A stretch of DNA of 64,000 nucleotides from Paramacrobiotus metropolitanus (taxonomy: Eukaryota > Tardigrada > Eutardigrada > Parachela > Macrobiotidae): NCBI RefSeq assembly GCF_019649055.1, contig NW_026570266.1, positions 930,001 through 994,000 on the forward strand. Direction: 5' to 3'. Shown here in pieces: positions 11,041-20,495 of this stretch. How positions within the stretch are numbered: the stretch's first letter is position 1; each line of letters opens with the position of its first letter. Made by a program: the position numbers and the translations under genes. The notes under the pieces are model-generated. The model searched no databases, was not told the origin of the DNA, and saw only the letters and a program-made list of their open reading frames with translations.

Positions 11041-11747
11041 AATCTTAATTAGTAGCGGTAGATAGGGGGGTCTTGCTGCAAAATACTACTGGGGCCGCTA
11101 GATCAAGTTGAACCACAGAATCTGGTACATACATACAAAAAAATGTCGCACACATTGTTCGATGTTCTACGTAATGTGTGCGATGCCCGGCCGGGAGAAG
11201 GCATCAGCCGAACCTGACAGTGGTACAATTTCACTTAGTGGCTACACTAATATTCACTTAGTTTAAAGCAATATATACTTACTTTTATGTATCTGTAGTA
11301 TGAATTTGCCGGTAGATTTCGACGTGTAATGACCCATATGCATTTACCGGCAAGTGAAATTTGATGTTTATCACTCGCATTTGATCGCCCGATAAATCGT
11401 AGGACCGACACTGGCATGCTTTGGCTGGTAGTGAAAATGTAGCATTTGTAAATCCTCGTACATTACCGCTTGATTAAAAAATATAAGGAAGTAAGACGGA
11501 CCTGCCAGTCCAGCTACGCAATGTAATTGTAGTGCGTACAGATTTACAACATCAATGTAGATAAGCATATACTATGATCTGTTTTTACAATTTCGTGAGG
11601 AAAAGTGTTCGTGACTAAAGCGGCATCCATCGTTTATTTATCGTTTATTGCAAAAGTAGACAGGTAACCCTTACAATTAAGGGCTAGGACCGTCATCTAG
11701 CGTGGGAATTTAGACTTGGCTAACATAACAAAACATCCATTTCTAAA
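11041..11747. other. spacer with one small hairpin
   Basis: No gene was recognised. An 11-bp inverted repeat (TCGCACACATT at 11146-11156, complement at 11173-11183) is followed by a GC-rich palindrome CCCGGCCGGG. Confidence 0.5.
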
Positions 11748-12652
11748 ATGCTTCAGCTGTCATTCCTCCGTCAAGACCGTCTTGTGCTGGGTATTCTCCT
11801 GTGCTCCGCTCTTATGGTAGCCGTTTGCGGTCAAATATGCCGAAAAATTGGCGATGAATTTAGCTGCACATGCAAAACAGCCGCGCAGTGCGATTTTCCC
11901 CATTCCATCAACGTGGACGGCATTCCCGCAACGGTCAAGCAGTTGGTCTACAACTGTTCGCAGACGGAAAGGATACTCCATGACCACCGTCCCATCAACC
12001 GATCAGCTATTGTCTACTGCAATCTACTGCGAAACAATCACGACAGTATTTTCTATAGACAACATTTAACCGAGGTTTCGCTGTACAGGTTCGCTGGAGA
12101 AGCCAATCAAAGGGCGCCTTTCGGAAAGTTTCTACGCAATGTAGAGACTGACCTTGATTATGTGACCATTCGATTCTCCAGAACTGGCCGTTTGGATGCC
12201 GGCTGTTTCCATCCGTTCCTAAAGTTAAAAAATTTGGTCTTGTCGGATAACGATATTTATGACATATCAGCCGACACGTTTCAGTCTGTGCAAATGGTTA
12301 ATTCACCCCAGTTGTTTCGCTCTGGTAAACTGGATCTGGATAGGAATGCTCTACAAGAGCTTGATTGGATTGTATTTAAACCTCTCAAACAGTGGCTGGT
12401 AAGTGCTCGAAGGACGAAGACCACCAGGCAATAACTGTGCATTCGGCTCTTCCAACCGCATTTTAAAATATTGCTTCTTAGAATGATACTTTGTCCAGTA
12501 CCTAATTCGCTAAATCTGATAATCAACAGAATGGTTTTAATTCAGAGCTGTCGTATAATCGCGTGAAGAGCGTAACTCAGCGAAATGCCGAAGGGTGTAC
12601 GAGAAATTGGTACTATAGACCGGATTATTTCCATAACCCTCAAGCGCCATAA
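11748..12652 (+). CDS. secreted leucine-rich-repeat protein (LRR copy 1)
   Basis: Exon 1 (11748-12398) encodes 217 aa. A signal peptide (to about residue 28, ..AVCGQICRK) is followed by a cysteine-rich N-terminal cap (CRKIGDEFSCTCKTAAQC), then LRR-like strands including LKNLVLSDNDIYDISADTF and LDLDRNALQELDWIVFKPL. It ends at a strong donor (CTG|GTAAGT). The border matches the exon 1 end of LRR copy 2. A possible exon 2 (12530-12652, acceptor AATCAACAG, phase 0) continues with ELSYNRVKSV, a good LRR strand, and stops after 40 residues. Exon 1 is firm; exon 2 is a proposal, and the gene may splice on to 12885-13454. Without splicing, the frame reads 12 codons further and stops at 12434. Confidence 0.7.
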
Positions 12653-12884
12653 ATGTAAACATACTTTTGAGAGAAGTTATCCAAACAATATGCTGACCAA
12701 TGGTTTTCTTGGTCAGATCCTTATTAGAGCAATGGTGGATGGTTAACCTGAGACAAAAAACCAGTGGGCGGTTGACTAAGGTCAAGGTTGCAGTACAGTA
12801 CCTTTTGCGCATCTACGTAAAGTACTCTGTAGAAGTACTTCGACTGCGATCTTTTGTCTGATTTGAGGTCCTGTATGCACCCAG

Positions 12885-13454
12885 CCCGATCCGCTAGAAA
12901 TCCAGTGCAACAAAGGGATGCTGTCTTTATCGGAGTCGTGTACAATTCTTAAGGTTAGCATTCGTGTACAATTCTTAAGGTTTGTCAAGGATAATTTTTT
13001 CGGCGAAGTACCCACTGCGACAGTAGCCGTGGCAATAATTCCCATTAAGAAATGGGTCGACGAACATTTGGCCTGCCCACTGGGGGCGCCCTTATTCGCC
13101 AACTGTACGGCAGGAAGTGTGTCGTTTTCCCAGACACCTCTGAATTCTGCGAAATCAACGGTTCTCCATATTATTGGTGATGCATCGCTCCGCTGTCGCG
13201 AATTAGTAATTGGGCTGCACGAGCACTTGACCAACGATAAGGGCTCATCGGTCAAGCACGATGCAGCGTACAGTTCTACGCACGACGCCATTGTTGCCGT
13301 TTGCCAGCATGGTCAAATTGTTCTATCTGAATCCAGTCCTCGCACATCCACAAGGATGCATCTAACTTATTACGCAGCACCAAACGAGGCCTGTCAAAAG
13401 AAGTACCGAGAGTTCTTGAATCACATCCAGCAAACGCAGTCAGACCAGCAGTAA
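12885..13454 (+). CDS. hypothetical exon or gene, possibly the 3' part of LRR copy 1
   Basis: A 189-codon open frame follows a good acceptor (GTATGCACCCAG at 12884) and starts PDPLEIQCNKGMLSL, which loosely resembles the Pro-Leu-X-Cys start of an LRR C-terminal cap. It runs to a stop at 13454 with scattered cysteines. A 25-bp tandem duplication (TCGTGTACAATTCTTAAGGTT, 12934-12983) lies near its start and keeps the frame open. The opposite strand is also open for 169 codons, which weakens the call. I do not recognise the domain, and the phase of the link to 12652 is unresolved. Confidence 0.4.
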   Translation, partial: PDPLEIQCNKGMLSLSESCTILKVSIRVQFLRFVKDNFFGEVPTATVAVAIIPIKKWVDEHLACPLGAPLFANCTAGSVSFSQTPLNSAKSTVLHIIGDASLRCRELVIGLHEHLTNDKGSSVKHDAAYSSTHDAIVAVCQHGQIVLSESSPRTSTRMHLTYYAAPNEACQKKYREFLNHIQQTQSDQQ

Positions 13455-14506
13455 TTTTTATAATAATGCACTGATATTTTCTGTCGGTTTGACTTTGGCA
13501 CTATCTGCACCACTATAAATCACCATTTTTCCGCAGTGCTTTGTTGTTTTTTGTGCCTTGTTCATAAGAGCAATTCGCTTATAGGTGGAAGAAATACAAA
13601 GTTTTCGTTCGAAAAATCAACACCAAGTAAAACAAAATATGTACGGGTATGAAACGTACAAACATGGTAGTTAAAAACTTGAAATGTATGAACAAATAGT
13701 CGACACTCAATCCGTACGTACAGGCTTCTAATAGGGAAAAACAACTCATGTACATGCCGACACGAACCCAAATCAGACGCGCACACAGAATTGTTTGTTC
13801 TAATGTATTCCTAGAATATTCTGAAACCGGTTGCAGGTAAATAAAATCGTTATTACTCGCGTTTCTTGAGCAGCGAATTTTAGCTACAGGCTCCGGAATC
13901 GAGAAGCGCCAAAAGGTGCAGTGAGCTTCCCTAGACACATAGGTCAGGTGAAATTGGTTGGAGCATTTTTGAAGTTCCGTGTCAGTTTAAGTATCACCAT
14001 TGCGTATCTCCAGATACTCTGTACAGTCAACGGTATTCTTTTCGCTGACTTTCCGGTAGCCGGCAGGTGTCGCACCACTTTTTGCATGGTATGAGACTGT
14101 AAGTGCGCTTATGACTGGCAGTGCACAGTCAGCACAGATGAACACGCGATTTCTCCAAATGCTGAATATTTCTAAAGCTCTCAAATACTCGTGCCGTTAA
14201 CTGTCTACTGTGTCCACCAAATCCGAGACGAATTGCATTTGCCCTGTTCGGCAGTGTATTTGTTACGATTGGTGTTTTACAAAAGTGCAGTGTTAAGAAT
14301 TTAACTTCCTACGTATCCATGGAGCGTTTTGTTCTTTACTTGATCAAATTCAAATCTAAACAATAATATAACAAAAGCATCCTGTCTGTCTGGCATAGTG
14401 CATTCATGTGTTGCCGTGCATCCTGTCAAAATATTTGTAAAAAAGGCTGAGTGGGAGTTTTGGCAGGACTATCCCATCGCAATCAACCATTCAAGGCACC
14501 AAGAGG
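13455..14506. other. spacer without a recognisable gene
   Basis: Short open frames only. The minus strand around 13579-13938 is open for 119 codons but is hydrophobic and aromatic without a motif or splice support. Confidence 0.5.
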
Positions 14507-15395
14507 CTACAAGTGGACGCCGGCGATGGGCTGCCCCTTCATGGACTTGTTGATGGCTGCAACTACTTGGGCCTTGGTGAAATGCGGTGAGGCGTCGTCC
14601 GTAATGAAGTCTACTTCGTACGTGATGGTCCGTTGGTCTTTCATGTCCGTAGATTTCGCTTCTTCCTTAAGGAAGAAGATGCCTTCGGTTTTGCTGTGGA
14701 ACTGCTTAGCTGCAAGGCAACACACGTTACACCGATGGTGAGGACTAGGAGGGTATGTAGTCCATGTACTATATTATAAAAATCTCACAGCACACTGTTC
14801 TAAAGCTGTGAGCCTATACCTGCCAATTAACTGGGTAAAATATTAAATTATAGCGCCAATTAACTGCGAGTACCAGAATTGTAAGATTCAGATGCAAATA
14901 AATAAAAAAAGGAAGCAGATGCAAAATAGTAATTCTGTTAAATTATAATTATAGATACGTTTCTGTTAAAATTATAATTATATCTGTAGATAGTATAATA
15001 AAAAATTATAAATATCTTTCGCCATCAGCGGTACTCGAAATCTGGGTTTTCAGGACATTAGATCATTAATAACATTTTCCAATTTTTTCTTACAAAGAAC
15101 GGTCTTCCAGCGAGCCAGTAGCAGCTGCATTAGAGCGTCCTGCTCCTCCGGGTGGGGGTGATCCCTGATGACAGAGTGGCGGATGGTTTTGATATCTGTT
15201 GGAACAGAACGTAATAAGGAAACCGTTTTAGCAGAATCCCTTCGTAACAGAAAATAAAATTCATACAAGTGAAATAAAATCGTTCCGGGATTTAAAAAAA
15301 AGCAACCTACCTGGTATCTTATTCGCGCCTATCGTCCAGGATAAGCTGCACACGCCCAGCAACAAGGTCACGGCTAAGATTTGCAGGGATTGCAT
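14507..15395 (-). CDS. gene B: secreted protein, paralogue of gene A
   Basis: Exons are 15311-15395, 15094-15195 and 14507-14709, with phases 1 and 1 as in gene A, giving 129 aa. Exon 1 is MQSLQILAVTLLLGVCSLSW plus eight residues, a signal peptide. Exon 2 is KTIRHSVIRDHPHPEEQDAL and LLLARWKTVL, nearly the same as gene A. Exon 3 gives DQRTITYEVDF and AQVVAAINKSMKGQPIAGV and stops 18 residues earlier than gene A. The mature protein has no cysteine. Donors are CAG|GTAGGT and T|GTAAGA; acceptors are CAACAG and TTGCAG. Introns are short (115 and 384 bp), which shows what gene A looked like before its insertions. Function unknown; the secretion route is clear. Confidence 0.75.
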
Positions 15396-15516
15396 TTTCC
15401 CGTGGTAAAATGATAACGAAAATATAAGTTACGGTACTTCGAAGAAAGAAATTTAACCTCAAATGATCGATCGGCTGTAGATTTGTAGCGCGTTGGCACT
15501 AGTGAGTCGAGCGCGC

Positions 15517-15524
15517 TTTTTATA
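15517..15524 (-). promoter_or_regulatory. TATA box of gene B
   Basis: The minus strand reads GCTATAAAAAGCGC about 120 bp before the start codon of gene B. Confidence 0.6.
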
Positions 15525-15539
15525 GCGGCAGAAGACGCT

Positions 15540-16380
15540 TTTCCCAGCAAGCATGAATTCCATTTGCCGCGCATTCTTGATATTACACAAAACAGGCAAA
15601 TAACCGGAAAGGTTGGATGCTGTGGTAGCCTCGTGTCGCACCGTTGGTATACTCACTATACGGGCCCAATGCACGGAACTACTTGACGATTTTGCTGATA
15701 TCGTTTTCCCAGTGCTGGGTTAGCCGGTAACAACGACGGTAGCCCGGCTGTTCGGCTTAAAGCACTCGACTGTTTCGCATCAGGCAGCAAAACCTGCACA
15801 CACAATTTTGCATCAATTACGTTTACCGCTGCCGCGGTGCTACTGAAAACAAAACGATGCGATAGCGGCTACCTATCTGCTGCGAATTTCTATCAAGTAT
15901 TTCTTTGGACATTTCTGCTGTTATTTCATATAAAATTCACCGATGCGAATGTAATGCATCGCCTTACGGTTAGCAGTACTCTAGTTACTCTAGTAAGGCG
16001 ACAAAAAGAAAAGCAAACAGTCGTGAGAACAAAAAAAAATAGTCTGGAAAAGAAAAACAAGTGCACATGCTTATTGTTATTTTTGCAATAATTACCCACT
16101 ACTATCGTGTCGTTTTGTAACAAAACGCAGTTTCCGCGGCAGCCGGGGAGTTTTGTCGCCGGCTGTTTGAATAACTTTGTATTGTGAAATTTGATAATAC
16201 TGATTACTGAATCTGCTGCTAATTTTGCTGCATATTATGCGAAACAGTTAAGTGCTTTAAGCCGAACAGCAGGACGGTAGTTACCGGCTAACCAGGGGTT
16301 GGGAAAATGGTGTCAGCAAAATATTCCAGCAGTTCCGTGCATCAAAGTACATTACCAACGGTGCGGCACGATGCTTACGA
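15540..16380. repeat. inverted pair of the gene A/B upstream block (copies iii and iv)
   Basis: Copy iii (15540-15840) stands upstream of gene B. Copy iv (about 16110-16380) is its inverted image: CTGCCGCGG..CGATAG, AGTGCTTTAAGCCGAACA, TTACCGGCTAAC and CAACGGTGCGGCACGA appear as reverse complements in mirrored order. The two face away from a centre of about 270 bp. No exon follows copy iv on the plus strand at the expected 230-bp distance, so the divergent partner gene is missing. Confidence 0.65.
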
Positions 16381-17262
16381 TTTATATTACAGCAACATGA
16401 AGTTATATGCACAATTTGGGGAAGACAGGTGCATAATGAGACTTTTGGTGCACGTAAAGGCTTTAAACTTTTGGAATTTTCATGCAGCTGTGACCCAATC
16501 GGATGTTTTCACGCCAAAGTACACAAATTATCTGGCTACAGAGCAACAAATATCCTAAATTAAATGCAAAACAATGTTTAGGAGGGCGCAAAATTCGAAG
16601 TTTTCGTGCCAGTACATCAAATTGGTACCATGTATCGATATCGAATCAAAAAAATGGAGATGTGGCATCGCATACAAAATTATTGGGGGCTCCCCGTACT
16701 GACAATTTATTTTCGCTTCTACGCGCTGTGCTGCATTGAATTACCGGACAATTTCCTTGAACTCATACAACTGAAACTGCCGCATTAACCTATCGTGTTA
16801 TAAAGTCACGCTACTCTAAAGCAGGAAGACTGCTAGTTCACTCCACAAGTCTATAAACCCTGGTGCAGAGAATTATCCCTTTTCATGCAGTACTGGGTGA
16901 TATACCTTGACCAGTTAACACGGTTTATCATAATGGCACGGCGTGTAATCGGACTGTTTCTAAAGGATTTCGGACGTATTTTTAAAATGAAAACAGTTAT
17001 TCGAATATCATTGGTGCTAGTACAGTAGTACTTCATCCAATTTTTCATTTGTTATTAGTTTTGATTACCGGTGCCTAATTCAATTCGAAAGCTGTGATAT
17101 TCGTGTATTTATTTCACGTTTTCAGCTGAAAATCTGATACCCACTGGAAGCACTCGTTATCTTGTCATCGCATAATCACCATCGATCTTACTAACCGGTC
17201 AAAACAGACAACGGGAATACAGTTTTATATGCACAACAAAATAAATTTTATGCGCACTACGT
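16381..17262. other. spacer without a recognisable gene
   Basis: Where the partner of copy iv should begin (about 16600), I find no signal peptide and no family exon. The rest is short open frames. Confidence 0.5.
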
Positions 17263-18135
17263 TTATGGTTTGGAGCAGTAGCTGCTGCGTAGCTGCTCAT
17301 GCGCCTCCTTGATCGCTGTCACAGCGTCTTGACCACATTTCCCGCCAAATTCGACACCATCCGCGCCACTGATGCGTTCCACGGTTACTTTCAACTGCCT
17401 GAAAGGAGACCGGATAGAAATAGAGTCTAACTCCATTGCTGATGGATTCACGGAACAATAAATTTATTTAAAATTATGTGCGTAACTTGGTTTTAATTAA
17501 ACAGCCAGTTAAACCTTCTGTGCACTGCCCGCAACTTGTTGGGAACCTACTCGCAGATATTCTGATGGGCAACGGACGCATTTCCATTCTCTTCATGTGG
17601 AGCATACGGTTTCAGAAAGCAGCAGGAGAAGAACTTGGACTGATCTGGCGGAGAACAGTGTGTGACAGCGCGGAAGAATTTCACCGGTCCTACGGTTGTG
17701 TTGGACAGGCCACCGGTGACAATTAGCCACTCCGGTCCGTACCATCCGCGGTAAGTGTCCTTCTCGCTGTTGTATACCTCAGGACAACGGGAATATAGTT
17801 TTTTCATGCAGTTTCCCAGCTCCACGCCCCGACTACAACAAAGCCCGTTAACATGAAAAACAGTAAGTATTTCGTTACCGAGCTATGGTGGCAATGCTTT
17901 GGTTTACCGGCAGTAGGCGTCAGCAGACGGTCTGTATTGTTGGAGATCCGCCTCGGATACCGGCCACATGGAGCTGTCAGCAGTAGGAGGCAGCAGGCGA
18001 TTATGGTAGTCAGCGTCATCACTCATCACGGTGCAGTTCGTCGCATTGTGACTGGAGTCCATCGCAAGTTTCCCCAACGATGGGCGGGGCCAGGAAAACG
18101 AATATGATTAATGCTGCGACGATTGCCAGGTTCAT
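17263..18135 (-). pseudogene. 12-cysteine secreted family member G, frameshifted
   Basis: Exons are 17908-18135, 17551-17832 and 17263-17398 (phases 2 and 2). Exon 1 starts MNLAIVAALIIFVFLAPPIV, a signal peptide, then ETCDGLQSQCDEL. Here a 7-bp tandem duplication (TCATCAC twice on the plus strand, 18016-18029) throws the frame out. After it the family reading resumes as DYHNRLLPPTADSSMWPVSE. Exon 2 gives CMKKLYSRCPEVY, NTTVGPVKFFRAVTHC and CC. Exon 3 gives KVTVERISGADG and GKCGQDAV. One family cysteine (in LCNTT of member F) is serine here. Without the extra 7 bp the gene would be open throughout, so the break looks recent. A spurious signal-peptide-like frame starts inside exon 1 at 18022 and is an artefact of the shift. 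Confidence 0.7.
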
Positions 18136-19283
18136 GTTGTGCTACAGAAAAGTATGTTGTGCTGCAGTCGTGCTGGTAAACGGTGTATGTGCCCTTTCTG
18201 CGAGAATGGTACGACGAACGCAGTGTTAAAACCTGCGGAGTGCGGACTGTAATATAATATAAGTTAAACAGCTCTGATCGATTTTGCTGCACCAGCTGTT
18301 GCCCGACTTTTGTTATCTGTGCCAAAATAATAATCTCTGATTTTTGTTCCGCCTGCTACACATCAGGAATGTTATCCACACACGCACATATCGGCAGGCA
18401 TAAAGTTGTGTACTTTGTGTTACCAGTACGAACACTCAACACCTGCTAATCTTGATGCTATTAATTAGTGTAAACCTGCGCAGGCGAATTGTTAGCTATG
18501 CTGGCGGAGGCCGAATAAAACATTCACCTGCTAGTCTATGCTTGAAAGTACTTAACGGCGAATCGTCCACGGTTTACTACATATGCAGTACAGGTTGTTG
18601 CAAGGTATTTTCTTTGCCACACCAAACGATGCGGCGACGCTACTAAATTTAATCGTGTCTGCTGCGCTTTGCAGTCTGTCACAGACAAGTCGTCTGATAG
18701 CTGCCCCGTTACAGTTTTATCAAGCTGAAGAATCTTATGGGAAATCGCACTTTCGAGCGTCTTGTTTAAATTTTCCGGTCCGTGTGCTACAGCGGTCCAG
18801 GCCCAGGGACACTTTTCAACTGTCTTCGAGCAACTAACGCGGGACCAGGTAGCGACAGCAGCACGTGCATTGCGAAACCGTTTTAACGCTGAGATATCCT
18901 AATATTCTTCAATTGAAGAGCTAAAATAAGTCAGTCGGTCTGTGGTTCAAAATTTGATACTTAAACCAATAAACAACGAGTAATAGCAGCATCGGTAAAG
19001 TCGCGCTGTTACATAGTCGTATGGCTATTTCCGCTTATCGAGTGAGAAAAGCTAAAAGTTGTACAGTACGAAAGACTTCGTATTTAAACCCAGTCGCACC
19101 ATTAGCGCCAAGCTGTTATAGTAATCTTAGTAAGCGTCAAGCTGCCATAGTAATCGCAATAATGCCAATAACAAAGTATTCAACGAGCTAACATTGATTA
19201 AAGTTCATTGGTGGAGTTCTACTTGTTTTCAAGCCCACTTTCTGTGCAAACTTGTTACTTGTATAAGACGACTGCCGGAGCCA
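18136..19283. other. intergenic region between member G and LRR copy 2
   Basis: The genes on either side are transcribed away from each other, so this holds both promoters. A TATATTATATT-like string (about 18250-18262) lies 120 bp before the start of member G. No gene was recognised. Confidence 0.5.
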
Positions 19284-19290
19284 TATAAAT
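19284..19290 (+). promoter_or_regulatory. candidate TATA box of LRR copy 2
   Basis: TATAAAT lies 95 bp before the start codon at 19385, the same spacing as in the glycine-rich peptide gene. Confidence 0.5.
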
Positions 19291-19384
19291 GTTCAATTGC
19301 TTATTCCACCACTTCTTACATTAGCTAGTTGTACAATTATTCTGGCATTCTCGTGTAACGCATTAAACATAACTGCAGAGAACG

Positions 19385-20495
19385 ATGCGTCTCCTGATAA
19401 TAATCCTCTTAATACAGTCAACAAAAAGCCAATGGAACACGGAACCAGGCGATCCCGACGTTGCTCCTTATGCCCCACATCCTCTTTGCTACTTTACCGG
19501 GCCCAAAGAATTAACGTGCAACCTTGCAGATCTGCATATACCAGGGAACTTCAACTCGAGTGTTCTGTATTCCAACACCAGCCGCATTTATCCTTTCGTT
19601 AACAACCTCATTCTTGACTGTCCAACCAGCGCTAATCGCACCTACTGCAACACCATCGGTCCCAATGCTACCGCCCTTTCTTCCAAGATGTGGATGTGGG
19701 ATATGACGCTGATTGGCTTCCAGGCGGAAGGAGGCGGCCGAGCGCCTATCGACGTCCTAGTAGCAGAACTAGACAGTCTTCTCCATCTGCATGTACATTA
19801 TTCGAAAATCGGTACACTGGACCGACACTTTCTCCGACGTTTTGATGCCCTTAGGGAACTGGACATTCGCAACAATGATATCAGCGCCATTGAACTTAAC
19901 GCTTTAGAACCGCTGTTGGAACTTAGCAAGCTGAAGTTGGGCGGAAATGCTATGCAGGCGTTTGACTGGAGTGTTCTGCAACCGGTGGCCAAAAAACTAG
20001 TAAGCTCATGATGTGTTGCATAGCCGTAAGAGCATATTTAGTACAACGGATAACCTTTTTCATGGACAGCGATTACTGGAAGTCGATGCGCAAACTCCGC
20101 CCCTGCAGACTCTGCGACGCAGCGGCCCCTTGTTTTCCTTAAATATTACAACATTATCTTTGAACCGCAACCGTTTACCTTCAGTTCCCAAAGATATCCT
20201 TGACAGTTTGGATATTGGGCAATACGGTGACGTGACCTTCGATATCCGCCAGAATCCAGTGTGTCCGGACAAGGCAGACTGTTCGTGCTGTGCCCTGAAG
20301 GGCCTGGCGAACTGGTTCGCTAATCACAGTGCTAATCCAGCTTCCCGCTGGAACAATCCCGCTGGTGGTAAGAAGTGGACGATGACTGTGCAGGCCACAT
20401 GCGGAACGAATTGGAATGCTGGCAGGCCGGATGCAGTGAAAGAGTTTACGTTGTCCAATCCGTTGCTGCCAAGCTCATACGAGCCTTGCCATTAA
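19385..20495 (+). CDS. secreted leucine-rich-repeat protein (LRR copy 2)
   Basis: Exons are 19385-19999 and 20070-20495, joined in phase 0 by a 70-bp intron (CTA|GTAAGC ... CATGGACAG|CGA), giving 346 aa. Residues 1-16 are a signal peptide (MRLLIIILLIQSTKSQ). An N-terminal cap follows, LCYFTGPKELTCNLADLHIP. LRR strands follow: LHLHVHYSKIGTLDRHFL, LRELDIRNNDISAIELNAL, LSKLKLGGNAMQAFDWSVL and, after the intron, TLSLNRNRLPSVPKDIL. The C-terminal cap is NPVCPDKADCSCCALKGLAN. There is no transmembrane segment, so the product is probably secreted. This copy is intact, whereas its close relative at 23016-24097 is broken. The ligand is unknown. The intron end was fixed by alignment with copy 3. Confidence 0.85.

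Noticed and set aside
12782-13291. 169-codon minus-strand frame
   Set aside because: It overlaps the plus-strand frame at 12885-13454, which has a better acceptor and composition; neither is certain.
17804-18022. Minus-strand frame starting MMTLTTIIACCLLLLTAPCG that looks like a signal peptide
   Set aside because: It is exon 1 of member G read out of frame because of the 7-bp duplication; the family alignment and splice phase support the other reading.
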